Counted from the stretch's first letter, positions 54,107 to 62,708 are shown. The stretch is DNA of 64,000 nt from Rhizobium sp. RU20A (GCF_900155885.1 NZ_FTMB01000007.1:148999-212998), one strand, 5' to 3'. Numbers and translations: made by a program. The notes: generated by a model from the letters alone, not told the origin.

Positions 54107-54832
54107 TTCGTCCTCCTGGTTCTGTCCATCCGTTAGACAGGGACGAAGCGGCACCATGACGCTGTCCCTGCTGCAGGGACGTCCCATTGCTCACACGCCA
54201 ACATGAATATCAACAGCCCCGCCGTAGATTTCCTCCAAGTCATTGATTCGTTACCGCAGGATTGTTCAGCGCGTTCCGGGCGCGGCGCCTGTGAAAGGCG
54301 TCTCCAGTCTTGCGGCAGGCGCCAGGCGCTGCTCGACACACGTCCTGTGCAGGTTTTTCCCGAACGCCATCGACGCGGCGGCGGCAGCAACTCGCTTATT
54401 TCCCGGCCCTGCGTCCAGGTCGTGCCTTGTCCGCCTGATAACTTGCTTCTTACGCGCTTCCTCCCCTACCTGCCCCTCTTCCCCTACACACTGCTACAAC
54501 TGACAATACCCAGAAGCGATCGGAAGCCAGCGGTAGCCGGCGCCGCCAACCACGACCTGTCCCTACCCACTGCCAGCGACCACAAGCCATAAGCAGCAAG
54601 CGATGGGCCAGCGCTTTAAAGCTGTTGCGGCCAGCAGCAAGCAATGGGCCAGCGCTTTAAAGCTGTTGCAGCCGGCAGCAAGCACGAGCAACTTGTCGCT
54701 ACACCAGGCAAGGTCTGCAAAGTGGTGGTCCATTGCTTGCAACAGCTTTAAAGCTGTTGCAACATCGGCTCCTCCTCCGATGGCTCCTCATGCTTGTGGC
54801 ATCCCCGGACATAGACAGGTCGCGGCCGCCGC
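54107..54832. other. 726-base gene-poor stretch holding the CTTTAAAG repeat block
   Basis: No convincing gene lies between the two minus-strand genes. The promoter of the DUF3102 gene should be near 54107-54200. The distal part (54589-54762) is occupied by long direct and inverted repeats, listed separately. Short frames here are Arg/Ser/Pro-rich and lack ribosome binding sites. Confidence 0.5.
54589..54762. repeat. Repeat block with two 42-base direct copies and an inverted copy
   Basis: Two adjacent copies (about 54590-54631 and 54632-54672) share the plan CAGCAAGC-ATGGGCC-AGCGCTTTAAAGCTGTTGC. About 50 bases later CCATTGCTTGCAACAGC-TTTAAAGCTGTTGCAAC (54731-54763) contains the inverted CAAGCAATGG and a longer palindrome, CAACAGCTTTAAAGCTGTTG. 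Such clustered repeats beside a possible replication gene are what an iteron origin or partition site looks like (inference). Confidence 0.75.
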
Positions 54833-56089
54833 TTACCGTTTCATCTCAGCCTCTATCCGCCTCTGCAGGCCGGCAAGAGCACGCTCGACGGCCCGCGCCA
54901 GCTCTTGATAGGCAACCAGCCTTCCGTATGCTCCGGCGCCCGTTCTCGACCTTCCGGGTATCCCGGAGCCACGCTTCAGATGCCAGTTCCTCAACCGTGG
55001 GCGATGGAGGCGCGCCATCTCATCCCTCGCGTCCTCCCGGATCTGGACACCGAGCACACCGGCATTCAGGAAGCGCTGCCGTCCGAGATCATCAACGGCA
55101 TTCCGGATCGCAGGCATGAATGTTTCCCTGGACTTGATCCTCTTCGCTGCGAACGTCGGCTTCATGAACTGGAAGAACATCTTCTGCATTCGCGTGAACC
55201 TGAAGGCGCCGAGAGCATCGAACGTCCCCAATCCAGCCTTCCGGCAACCCTCAGGGCCAAGGGAGACTTCGATCCGGATCCGCTTCTCCGCCTCGCTCAG
55301 GATCTGCTGCGTTCCCGCCTTGAGATTCTGCTTGTCGATGACCTTGTTTTGAATGCGCCAGGAGGCCAGTGGATCGTCTTTTCGTCCGACATACACTGTT
55401 GCATCGTAGAACGGCGGTCGATCGTGTCCCGGCGTCATACGGGCCATGAAATCACCTTCCGGATCGCCCTCCCGACGCGCGACGATGTAGTCGATCTTCC
55501 TGCCGCGCCTCCGGCCAGGAAAGGCCCGCGGCCACTGCTCGGGCTCCTTAAGAAAGGACGTCGTCGGAAAGAAGTGCCTGACCAGGACACCGTGGAGCCG
55601 CGCCCTTGCCTCCTCGCTTGGTCGCAGCGGATAGGCGTCAATGCACACCTCGATACCGACCACGAGCGCCGGCGCGGCAAATCCATACTCGGACCGGATA
55701 TCCGTCAACACGCCCCTAAGCTGCCCGAAGTCAGGCTCCTGCACCCGCAAGCGGTAGCGCGTCGCTGTTCCACCAGGCCCGACGTCCAGCGCCTCCGGAT
55801 ATTCCTTCCGGCCAGTGAGCGCCTCGATCCGGTCGTTCAGGTGCCAGTGCTGCGACGGCCGGCCAAGTTCAAACTCGACATCGATCCAATCGACCACAGA
55901 AGCCCACCGGTAAGCGCCAAGCTCAATCAGCGGCCGGACAACAGTCCGGCCGAGCAAACGCCTCTGTGAGCCCCTGAGAGTCTCCTCGACGTATTCCAGC
56001 GTCACGGGATCGCGAAGCTCCCGGTCCCGATGAAGAATGACAGTGTGAGTGGCGATCATCTTTTTGTCCGGTTCGACGCGAGCCGTCAC
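54833..56089 (-). CDS. Hypothetical protein, possibly a replication initiator
   Basis: A protein of about 418 residues with no confident family. Segments VVDWIDVEFELG, ALVVGIEVCIDAYP, ATVYVGRKDDPLASWRIQNKVIDKQN and RIRIEVSLGPEGCRKAGL follow an order resembling rolling-circle replication initiation factors (Rep_trans type: GSRKSxxxxRIYDK ... RxE). This likeness is weak and read by eye. The start is uncertain: GTG 56089 or ATG 56059. It is followed by the repeat block that could be its origin. Alternatives are a phage or conjugation protein of unknown role. Confidence 0.55.
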   Translation of the reverse strand: MTARVEPDKKMIATHTVILHRDRELRDPVTLEYVEETLRGSQRRLLGRTVVRPLIELGAYRWASVVDWIDVEFELGRPSQHWHLNDRIEALTGRKEYPEALDVGPGGTATRYRLRVQEPDFGQLRGVLTDIRSEYGFAAPALVVGIEVCIDAYPLRPSEEARARLHGVLVRHFFPTTSFLKEPEQWPRAFPGRRRGRKIDYIVARREGDPEGDFMARMTPGHDRPPFYDATVYVGRKDDPLASWRIQNKVIDKQNLKAGTQQILSEAEKRIRIEVSLGPEGCRKAGLGTFDALGAFRFTRMQKMFFQFMKPTFAAKRIKSRETFMPAIRNAVDDLGRQRFLNAGVLGVQIREDARDEMARLHRPRLRNWHLKRGSGIPGRSRTGAGAYGRLVAYQELARAVERALAGLQRRIEAEMKR

Positions 56090-56184
56090 CAGGCCGCTCG
56101 TCCGGCTGTTCCACCACCGCCGGAAGAATGTCCATGGCTCGAGCGGATTTTTTTTACGTCACATCAGCATCTCCACGACGCCGT

Positions 56185-56192
56185 CGCTATAA
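56185..56192 (+). promoter_or_regulatory. CGCTATAA box 1
   Basis: The same eight bases occur upstream of three small genes of this module (also at 56730 and 59522). Each lies 28-35 bases before the first ATG with a binding site. GCATC/ACGATC occurs about 18 bases upstream in each. It is probably a shared -10-like promoter element. Confidence 0.5.
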
Positions 56193-56223
56193 CAGAAGTC
56201 ATGAATAAAAACGGAGGTCCGCA

Positions 56224-56313
56224 ATGACGACTTCATGCATCTCATCGGCCGCGCAACGGCTCACGGCATCCTCTCCGGCCTGGAAAGGACGCTGCCACCC
56301 CGGCAGCCCTTAG
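56224..56313 (+). CDS. Short leader frame (29 residues) with strong ribosome binding site
   Basis: ATG at 56224 is preceded by ACGGAGGTCCGCA, the best Shine-Dalgarno in this area. The frame MTTSCISSAAQRLTAS... runs 29 codons to TAG 56311. A perfect stem GCTGCC/GGCAGC (56291-56307) overlaps its end, and the next gene starts 18 bases later. This could be a translated leader controlling the downstream gene. No family is recognised. Confidence 0.35.
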   Translation: MTTSCISSAAQRLTASSPAWKGRCHPGSP

Positions 56314-56330
56314 CAAGAGGAAACGAACAG

Positions 56331-56612
56331 ATGCAGCCAATGAATAATGAGAGACTGATGATCACCGCCGCAAACGACAATGATCCGTTCTGGAGGTATG
56401 AAGCCGGTGATGACTTCATCGCTCCGGATGCCGAGGAATGCGCGTTCATCTTCGCGCCTGAGGTAGCAGATCGTCTCGGGCTGACCTGCCGCAAGGTGTC
56501 CTACGGCTTCCTGGACTACCTGCTGGATGGGCAAGTTGCACCGGAAGACGAGGCCGCCTCGGAGCATGTCATCGCCCTTATGGACAGGCATGCCGGGCCA
56601 GGCTGGCGGTGA
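56331..56612 (+). CDS. Small hypothetical protein
   Basis: A 93-residue acidic protein starting MQPMNNERLMITAANDNDPF. ATG 56331 follows CAAGAGGAAACG. The middle, APDAEECAFIFAPEVADRLGLTCRKVS, suggests a small globular domain. The rest, LDYLLDGQVAPEDEAASEHVIAL, is helical. A longer frame from 56235 overlaps the leader frame and lacks a binding site. No known family is recognised. It is probably a mobile-element accessory protein. Confidence 0.5.
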   Translation: MQPMNNERLMITAANDNDPFWRYEAGDDFIAPDAEECAFIFAPEVADRLGLTCRKVSYGFLDYLLDGQVAPEDEAASEHVIALMDRHAGPGWR

Positions 56613-56729
56613 GGACGATCACCCCGGTCGTCAGGGTGGCCGCAGCCCGGCCGCGTGAGCGCAAGCCACGCTGAGGATGAAAAAAAATGGCTGCGGCGCC
56701 GACAATCTTCTGCATCGCGGACGAGAACG

Positions 56730-56737
56730 CGCTATAA
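56730..56737 (+). promoter_or_regulatory. CGCTATAA box 2
   Basis: Second copy of the CGCTATAA element, with GCATC 18 bases upstream, 28 bases before the 11-residue leader frame. Confidence 0.5.
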
Positions 56738-56764
56738 AGTAAGTATAAGAAAAGGAACGAAGAA

Positions 56765-56800
56765 ATGCACGCGATCGAAACACGCCTCCTGATCATATAG
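56765..56800 (+). CDS. Very short leader frame (11 residues)
   Basis: ATGCACGCGATC... encodes MHAIETRLLII and ends at TAG 56798-56800. AAAGGAACGAAG lies just before the ATG. The stem GGCCCGGC/GCCGGACC (one mismatch, 56800-56820) starts at the stop codon, and the downstream gene follows 20 bases later. The layout resembles a translated leader with an attenuator-like hairpin; whether it is translated is unknown. Confidence 0.35.
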   Translation: MHAIETRLLII

Positions 56801-56839
56801 GCCCGGCTTTTCGCCGGACCTTCATTGAAGGAGACGAAT

Positions 56840-57283
56840 ATGAGTGATTTTGAGAATGTCGGTGGAAACTCGGGCTGCTATTGCTTCGACTACCCGCAGG
56901 AGATCCTTGCCAAGACCGGCACACACGGCCTGACGCTTCCGAAGCGCGAGCTTTACCTGACCCTCGCACGCGACGTCGAAAACGACGACCCGAAGAGCGC
57001 GGCGTTTTTCCGGGAGGTCGCCTCCCATTACCCCGACTGCGATTCGAAGGGTTACGAGGTCGACCGGGACAGCCAGGGGAATATGCTGATCGACTATGAC
57101 GACTGGGATGAACTCACCGCCGCGCAGCAGCGGCTGCGCGGTAACCGTGGCTCAGCCATCGCTCTCCTTGACCGGCTGCGCTTCCACCTTGAGACGATGG
57201 ATGACGATATCGCCCGTAAGCAGGAGGTCGACACGATCCGTCGTGCGCTCAACGAACTTGTCGAGCCCCTCTCGATGAGGTGA
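56840..57283 (+). CDS. Small hypothetical protein
   Basis: A 147-residue acidic protein (MSDFENVGGNSGCYCFDYPQ...). ATG 56840 follows GAAGGAGACG; the TTG at 56825 is less likely. Two Cys in GCYCFDY may bind metal. The C-terminal half is helical (RGNRGSAIALLDRLRFHLETMDDDIARKQEVD). No family was recognised. It belongs to the group of small genes behind CGCTATAA boxes and leader frames. Confidence 0.55.
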   Translation: MSDFENVGGNSGCYCFDYPQEILAKTGTHGLTLPKRELYLTLARDVENDDPKSAAFFREVASHYPDCDSKGYEVDRDSQGNMLIDYDDWDELTAAQQRLRGNRGSAIALLDRLRFHLETMDDDIARKQEVDTIRRALNELVEPLSMR

Positions 57284-57664
57284 CCGAAAGCGGGTGCGGC
57301 GGTCCTTCGCCGCACCCCTTCAGCCTGGAGCCGGCATGGCAGGTTCCGTGTGAACCAGGTGCGGCAAACAAGGCGCCGGCGCTCCGCCTGTCCTCCACTG
57401 TCGAGCGCTCCATGTATTCCGGTGATGCGAGTGGATCGGTCCAGTGACAACACGAAGCGCTCTTCCAGAGGCTCTCTTACGGCCCTCGGCCACACACGAA
57501 AGACCACTGATCGAATATGTTTTCGACGCTGGCCAGCAAGGGTTTCCGAAGATGCTCGACCTGGCGAACGCCGACAAGCGGATACACTGCCGGTTGTCCT
57601 ACCGCTCCCTCCGGAAAGCTTGATATTGCTTGCGGTATCTCCCACCCTACGAGCCCTCACGAAA

Positions 57665-57849
57665 GTTGACAGCATCGGAAAAACAGCGATTTCCACATCA
57701 AAACGACAACTTCTTGGAAAGCTCCGACAACATTTCGTTGCCTTTGCTGGTCCGCTCGATCAATATATGTCAACGGCCTAAGCGAGAAATGTTGACGAAC
57801 GGCGAGAATGACCTGAGCGTAAGTTGACAGTGTCAACGGGAACGTCAAC
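57665..57849. repeat. Cluster of GTTGAC half-sites
   Basis: GTTGAC or its complement occurs at 57665, 57769, 57791, 57823, 57832 and 57844. The pair at 57823-57837 forms the perfect dyad GTTGACA-G-TGTCAAC. Six copies of one six-base word in 185 bases is far above chance, so this is a likely protein-binding array. Confidence 0.65.
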
Positions 57850-58053
57850 TGGGATTGTCGCCCATAGGTTGTTCGGGCTTCACATGGGAGGTTCCGCGCC
57901 CCGGAAGTCGGTGGCGCCAAAAGGCATCCCCATCGACATTCCTCGGAAAACCTAGGACGTCGTGTCCACGACCAGGACGGCTCCATCTGTTGCGTCCGGA
58001 GCACATACGCGAAAATTATTTTCGCAAACGCCGACTTACCCACAGAAAACAGA

Positions 58054-58075
58054 CACTTAAGCGTTTGCTTAAGTG
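58054..58075. repeat. Perfect hairpin CACTTAAGC-GTTT-GCTTAAGTG
   Basis: Nine-base perfect arms around a four-base loop, 50 bases before the next gene. It could be an operator for that gene or a stem in its leader. No T-run follows. Confidence 0.6.
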
Positions 58076-58125
58076 ACCATCAGTGTGATCGTTAGTGGGC
58101 TCCATGCAACACGCGGGAGCACATC

Positions 58126-58572
58126 ATGGTCAGATACAGTTTCGAAGACGTCGCCCAGCATCTCAGGAAAGAACACCCTGGTTGCCCGGAATTCGCCGTC
58201 AACTACTTCGCGACTTCCATCAGTGAGCGGGAGTGGCGCAACGCCAGCCTCGGCATGGCTGTCGGCATCACCCTGCAGACCTATCTGCGGCATAACCTCA
58301 CCGAATACGAGACCCTCCTGCTCACCGGCGTGGACCGCGAAGAAGCACTGCGCCGCGTCCAGCCGCGTGTTGCAGCAATGCTGAAGACGTGGAAGCGCAA
58401 AAAGCGAAAGAAGCGGCGCTCCAAGGCGTCGAACACGCAAGCACGACGTCCCGCAGATGCGACCCCCTCGACAGACGAGTGCCAGGACACCGGCACGCTA
58501 ATCGAGCAAGACCTCCGGGATGGGCTGGTGACATCGCCCATGGACAGCCGTCATGAGGAGGACCAGCAATGA
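58126..58572 (+). CDS. DUF2293-like hypothetical protein
   Basis: A 148-residue basic protein. The middle, VGITLQTYLRHNLTEYETLLLTGVDREEALRRVQPRVAAMLKTW, resembles the DUF2293 pattern (RHxxTxYxxLLxxGxxRxEAxxxV...W). The C-terminal third is Lys/Arg-rich (KRKKRKKRRSK) and then acidic. The start ATG lies after GGGAGCACATC. The stop overlaps the next gene by four bases, so the two form an operon. Such proteins are common on rhizobial plasmids; the role is unknown. Confidence 0.6.
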   Translation: MVRYSFEDVAQHLRKEHPGCPEFAVNYFATSISEREWRNASLGMAVGITLQTYLRHNLTEYETLLLTGVDREEALRRVQPRVAAMLKTWKRKKRKKRRSKASNTQARRPADATPSTDECQDTGTLIEQDLRDGLVTSPMDSRHEEDQQ

Positions 58573-59330
58573 GGTCATCCCGCCCACCCCACCCGGCGCG
58601 CTGCAAACTGGTGTCCATCCTGCGGCTGCGCATGAGCGAGATGGATTTGACCGGTGCGGAACTTAGAACGCTCAGCGGCTACACGCCAGGTCCGGCCATG
58701 ATGCAACTGCTCCGGGGCGACGCACCGCTACATCCACGGCATGTGCCGCGTCTTGCCGAATGCCTGGAGATCGAACCCGGGCAGCTTATGCTTCTCGCCG
58801 CGGCGTCCGCCATGAACCCGGAGGATGCCGCCCATTTTGAGGCATTGACGCCGACGGAAGAGGAGCTGCGCCTTCTACAGGCCCACAGGCGCGCCCGCGA
58901 GCGAGCCGATGATGCTGGCAGTCAATCAGGTGCACTCCCGGCACCATTGGCCCCATGGAATCTCATGGCCTGGTCGGCGAAACAGATGGCGCACTGGATA
59001 CGGGCATTGTTTGGCATGCCCACCACCGAGGGCGGGCTGCTGCCGCCGGTGGTCAGTTCAGTCAACCTCCACCTTCGCTTGCTAATCCGGCTTGCACTCG
59101 ACGACAGGGAGTTCGAGCCGAGCCTTCGGGATGACGTGCGGGAGGAAACGATCGAGCTACTCAAGGCCGTGGTCGCCGGAACCAGCCTCCTGCCGATCGA
59201 GATGGTTGCTGACCTGGCACCGCTCTTGAGGATGCCCCGCACGGATCTCCTGGTGCTGGCGATCGAGCAATTCCACGGGAGGGCCGGCAGCGAGGTTGTC
59301 GCAAAGATCCTTGCAGAGACGCCGAAATAG
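58569..59330 (+). CDS. Hypothetical protein with a degenerate N-terminal HTH-like region
   Basis: A 253-residue protein. Residues 20-80 (RMSEMDLTGAELRTLSGYTPGPAMMQLLRG...LAECLEIEPGQLMLLAAA) look like a worn Xre-type helix-turn-helix that selects a repressor-like fold. The C-terminal half is helical and leucine-rich (LHLRLLIRLALDD, IELLKAVVAGTSLLPIEM). The start overlaps the DUF2293-like gene (ATGA). No family was recognised. It may regulate the module. Confidence 0.5.
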   Translation: MRSSRPPHPARCKLVSILRLRMSEMDLTGAELRTLSGYTPGPAMMQLLRGDAPLHPRHVPRLAECLEIEPGQLMLLAAASAMNPEDAAHFEALTPTEEELRLLQAHRRARERADDAGSQSGALPAPLAPWNLMAWSAKQMAHWIRALFGMPTTEGGLLPPVVSSVNLHLRLLIRLALDDREFEPSLRDDVREETIELLKAVVAGTSLLPIEMVADLAPLLRMPRTDLLVLAIEQFHGRAGSEVVAKILAETPK

Positions 59331-59521
59331 AGCCTGTCACCGGGCGGTGCAACCGGATGCCCCTGAGAAGCCGGCATACGCTCGGTCCCGTCAAACGCAG
59401 CCATTCCCCATTGCCGCCTGACCCCGCCCTCAAGGCGGCCTGGCGCCATCGATCCTGCGTCGGAAACCTGCCGCACGTGCTGCGCTCCCCTGCGCGCGCC
59501 GCAACGATCCCACGTGAGCAA

Positions 59522-59529
59522 CGCTATAA
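59522..59529 (+). promoter_or_regulatory. CGCTATAA box 3
   Basis: Third copy of the element, 35 bases before the next ATG. ACGATC lies 18 bases upstream of it. Here the gene follows directly without a leader frame. Confidence 0.5.
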
Positions 59530-59563
59530 ATCAGACATCGACAACAGACGAAAAGAGACACAC

Positions 59564-59947
59564 ATGAACAACATCGATTTGCGTAACGCGATCCTCGAAG
59601 CTGCCGCCGCGGCGGGTATCGACCTTGCCTCCCCCGCCGCCAATCAGACCGGCATTGCCACCGTCCTGGCACGCGTCATCGAAGACGAGGCAAAGCTTCC
59701 GCTCGATCGCGTGGACGACGCCGCTGCCTTCCTTGGCTGCGAGGCGGACAGGCTGATGCTGCCTGCGCTGCGTCAGTTCTTCAGTGATGATGCCATCGCG
59801 CTGATCGAACGGGCGCTGCCGTCTGCGCTGACGCCGGCAGAGGAAACCTGGCTGAAGGTGATCCGTGCGGCGGCCGCTGGCGCGGTCCCGCCACCCACGC
59901 GGTTCGCCCGCAATATGGTCCGCGCGATGCTCGCCCAGAAGGACTGA
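59564..59947 (+). CDS. Small hypothetical protein
   Basis: A 127-residue helical protein (MNNIDLRNAILEAAAAAGIDLA...), with LPLDRVDDAAAFLGCEADRLMLPALRQFF in the middle. ATG 59564 follows AAAAGAGACACAC. A longer frame from 59357 is unsupported. The repeated pattern of short helices ending VRAMLAQKD recalls its upstream neighbour in style (both have CEAD/CLEI-type segments). No family was recognised. Confidence 0.55.
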   Translation: MNNIDLRNAILEAAAAAGIDLASPAANQTGIATVLARVIEDEAKLPLDRVDDAAAFLGCEADRLMLPALRQFFSDDAIALIERALPSALTPAEETWLKVIRAAAAGAVPPPTRFARNMVRAMLAQKD

Positions 59948-60139
59948 GCCGCCTAGGCGCAGATGCCATCGGCGCCGCAAATCCCGGACGCTGCGCGAGG
60001 ACCATCTCGCTCGTCATGTTGCGTACATGTTGATTTCCACTGAGAGCTGACCCGGCGCAGCCTGATATTTCCATTGAGAATTGACCCATGTTTCAACCGT
60101 CCCCTGCGTGTTTTCAGCGGGGGCTCTGGAGTGATCGAC

Positions 60140-61666
60140 ATGGCGTTACTGAGCGTGATCCGGCGCTGGCATTTTCGAGAGCATCTATCGATCCGGGAGA
60201 TTTGCCGCAGAACCGGCTTATCCCGGAACACCATTCGCAAATATCTTTGCGCTGACGGCGTAGAGCCGAAGTTCCAGGTTCCGGAAAGACCGAGCAAGCT
60301 TGACCCCTTTGCGGATCGGTTATCGGCCTGGCTGAAGACGGAATCCAAGAAGGGCCGCAAGCAGAAGCGGACGATGAAGCAGTTGCATGCTGACTTGGTC
60401 AGCTTGGGCTACGAGGGGTCCTACAATCGCGTGGCGGCATTTGCTCGGGAATGGCGCGATGACCGACAACGGGAACTGCAGACGACCGGCCGTGGCACGT
60501 TTGTCCCCTTGGCGTTCGAGCCAGGCGAGGCCTTCCAGTTCGATTGGTCGGAAGACTGGGCGATCATCGGCAATGAACGCACCAAGCTCCAGATCGCTCA
60601 CACGAAGCTGAGCTACTCCAGGGCGTTTATCGTCCGGGCCTATCTCCTGCAGACGCACGAGATGCTGTTTGATGCCCACAATCATGCCTTCCGCGTCTTC
60701 GGTGGCATTCCCGGTCGCGGCATCTACGACAACATGCGCACGGCGATCGACAAGGTCGGCCGTGGCAAGGAGCGCGACGTCAACGTCCGCTTCATGGCGA
60801 TGGCCAGCCATTACGTGTTCGAGCCCGAGTTCTGCAATCCGGCGTCCGGCTGGGAGAAGGGACAGGTCGAGAAGAATGTGCAGGACGCACGGCATCGCTT
60901 CTTTCAACCCGTTCCTCGTGTTCCCTCGCTGGAGGCATTGAACGACTGGCTCGAGGTTCGATGCAAGGAGTTCTGGGCAAAGACGCCGCATGGTCAGATG
61001 CGCGGCACCATTGCCGACATTTGGGCCGAGGAAGAACCAGCTCTCATGCCCGTTTCCAGGCCGTTCGACGGGTTCGTCGAATATACGAAGCGGGTCACGC
61101 CCACCTGCCTCGTGCATCTGGAGCGCAATCGCTATAGCGTGCCTGCATCCTTCGCCAATCGTCCGGTAAGCCTTCGGGTCTATCCGGATCGTGTCGTGGT
61201 CGCCGCAGAAGGTCAGATCGTTTGTGAGCATCGTCGCATCATCGATCGTTCCCATGACCGGCCGGGGCAGACCATCTACGACTGGCGGCATTATCTGGCG
61301 GTCGTGCAGCGAAAGCCGGGAGCTCTTCGCAACGGCGCACCGTTCGTCGAGCTTCCCGAAGCCTTCCGGACCTTGCAGCAATATCTGCTCAAGAAGCCCG
61401 GCGGCGACCGCGAGATGGTCGATATCCTGGCGCTCGTTCTCCAGCACGATGAACAGGCAGTGCTCTCAGCCGTCGACATGGCGCTGAAGTCTGGCGTTCC
61501 GACCAAGACGCATGTGCTGAACCTGCTGCATCGCCTCGTCGACGGTAAATCCTTCACGCCGCCAATCCTCGACGCGCCTCAGGCACTGACGCTCACCAAT
61601 GAGCCCAAGGCCAATGTCGAACGATACGATACCTTGAGAAAGACGGAGGTTCGCCATGCGTCATAA
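60140..61666 (+). CDS. istA: IS21-family transposase IstA
   Basis: A 508-residue transposase. The N-terminal HTH reads [21 protein letters not shown] (about 18-38). The DDE catalytic core has D in [12 protein letters not shown] (about 152), D in [12 protein letters not shown] (about 214) and E in [12 protein letters not shown] (about 260). The ATG at 60140 follows CTGGAGTGATCG; the open frame begins at TTG 60074 inside the terminal repeat. It overlaps istB by 11 bases. All catalytic residues are present. Confidence 0.93.
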   Translation: MALLSVIRRWHFREHLSIREICRRTGLSRNTIRKYLCADGVEPKFQVPERPSKLDPFADRLSAWLKTESKKGRKQKRTMKQLHADLVSLGYEGSYNRVAAFAREWRDDRQRELQTTGRGTFVPLAFEPGEAFQFDWSEDWAIIGNERTKLQIAHTKLSYSRAFIVRAYLLQTHEMLFDAHNHAFRVFGGIPGRGIYDNMRTAIDKVGRGKERDVNVRFMAMASHYVFEPEFCNPASGWEKGQVEKNVQDARHRFFQPVPRVPSLEALNDWLEVRCKEFWAKTPHGQMRGTIADIWAEEEPALMPVSRPFDGFVEYTKRVTPTCLVHLERNRYSVPASFANRPVSLRVYPDRVVVAAEGQIVCEHRRIIDRSHDRPGQTIYDWRHYLAVVQRKPGALRNGAPFVELPEAFRTLQQYLLKKPGGDREMVDILALVLQHDEQAVLSAVDMALKSGVPTKTHVLNLLHRLVDGKSFTPPILDAPQALTLTNEPKANVERYDTLRKTEVRHAS

Positions 61667-62468
61667 CCCGGCAAGCGGCGCGATCGTCATCATATTGCGA
61701 CAGTTGAAGATGCACGGCATGGCCCATGCCGTCGCCGATTTGACCGAGCAGGGATCGCCGGCGTTCGAGGCTGCCATTCCTATTCTGTCCCAGCTCCTCA
61801 AGGCGGAGATCGCGGAACGAGAGGTCCGATCGACGGCCTATCAGCTCAAAACCGCGCGCTTCCCGGCCTATCGTGATCTGAATGGCTTCGACTTCGCCAG
61901 CAGCGAGATCAACGAGGCCCTCGTGCAGCAGCTCCATCGCTGCGACTTTCTCGACGACGCCAACAACATCGTCCTGGTCGGCGGTCCCGGCACGGGCAAG
62001 ACGCACATCGCTACTGCGATCGGTGTGCAGGCCATCGAGCATCACCATAAGCGGGTCCGGTTCTTCTCGACCGTGGAACTGGTCAACGCTCTGGAACAGG
62101 AGAAGGCTCAGGGTCGTCCAGGCCAGATCGCCAACCGTCTGACACACTCCGATCTCGTCATTCTCGACGAGCTTGGCTACTTGCCGTTCAGCGCCTCAGG
62201 CGGCGCACTGCTCTTCCACTTGCTGAGCAAGCTTTACGAGCACACCAGCGTCATCATCACGACCAACCTGAGCTTCAGCGAATGGGCCAGCGTCTTCGGC
62301 GACGCCAAGATGACGACCGCGCTGCTCGACCGGCTTACCCACCACTGCCACATCCTCGAAACAGGAAACGACAGCTTCCGCTTCAAAAACAGCTCAGCTC
62401 ATCAGCCCAAAACAACGAAGGAGAAACGCAGGAACTTGACCCCGACCAAAAACACGAACGATACCTAA
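61656..62468 (+). CDS. istB: IS21-family helper ATPase IstB
   Basis: A 270-residue AAA+ ATPase that regulates target choice for IstA. Walker A is [12 protein letters not shown] (about 108), Walker B is [12 protein letters not shown] (about 168) and sensor 1 is [11 protein letters not shown] (about 204). The N-terminal helical domain and C-terminus are of normal length. It starts inside istA (ATGCGTCATAAC). Confidence 0.95.
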   Translation: MRHNPASGAIVIILRQLKMHGMAHAVADLTEQGSPAFEAAIPILSQLLKAEIAEREVRSTAYQLKTARFPAYRDLNGFDFASSEINEALVQQLHRCDFLDDANNIVLVGGPGTGKTHIATAIGVQAIEHHHKRVRFFSTVELVNALEQEKAQGRPGQIANRLTHSDLVILDELGYLPFSASGGALLFHLLSKLYEHTSVIITTNLSFSEWASVFGDAKMTTALLDRLTHHCHILETGNDSFRFKNSSAHQPKTTKEKRRNLTPTKNTNDT

Positions 62469-62522
62469 AAGCGGGTCAATTCTCGGTGGAAACACCGGGT
62501 CAGCTCTCAGTGGAAATCAACA

Positions 62523-62708
62523 ATTATAGATCGTCTTGTGCAGACTGTATTCGCTCGGCGCGTCGCGCCATCGCAAAGCATTGCGCGAGACAAAGATGAT
62601 GCCATTCAGGATTAGCCGGTCATAAACGCGCGGAACACCGTGTGACAGCGGAAAATAGGGTTCGATCCGGCGCATTTGCACCTCGAATAATAAAAGAAAT
62701 TCGCTCAT
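62523..62708 (-). pseudogene. N-terminal fragment of an IS5-family transposase
   Basis: The minus strand starts ATG 62708 with MSEFLLLFEVQMRRIEPYF, then PLSHGVPRVYDRLILNGIIF and RNALRWRDAPSEYSLHKTIYN, the N-terminus of IS5-group transposases. It stops abruptly at the IS21 right end (62522), so about 62 residues survive. The catalytic part is gone, and no remainder is found left of IS21 at 60027. Confidence 0.8.

Larger units (their letters stand above)
57284..58125. other. 840-base stretch with a GTTGAC motif cluster and a decayed P-loop gene
   Basis: No intact gene is supported. Frames here are low-complexity. It holds six GTTGAC half-sites (57665-57849) and a perfect hairpin (58054-58075). 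On the minus strand, near 58043-57930, VGKSAFAKIIFAYVLR is followed after a frameshift by DGAVLVVDTTS, which looks like the Walker A and switch aspartate region of a ParA/TraL-type ATPase. Confidence 0.45.
60028..62522 (+). mobile_element. Complete IS21-family insertion sequence
   Basis: The element is 2495 bases long. The left end TGTTGATTTCCACTGAGAGC (from 60028) is matched by its exact complement at the right end (to 62522), starting TG and ending CA as in the family. Each end also carries an inner degenerate copy (TTTCCATTGAGAATTGACCC at 60069 and its near-complement at 62473), which are transposase binding sites. It encodes istA and istB in the usual overlapping order. No flanking target duplication is visible (left flank GCGTACA, right flank ATTATAG). 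Confidence 0.92.

Noticed and set aside
54203..54592. Short plus-strand frames between the DUF3102 gene and the repeats
   Set aside because: Arg/Ser-rich, no binding site, no protein-like pattern.
57350..57781. A 143-residue plus-strand frame
   Set aside because: No binding site, low-complexity start, and it runs into the GTTGAC motif array.
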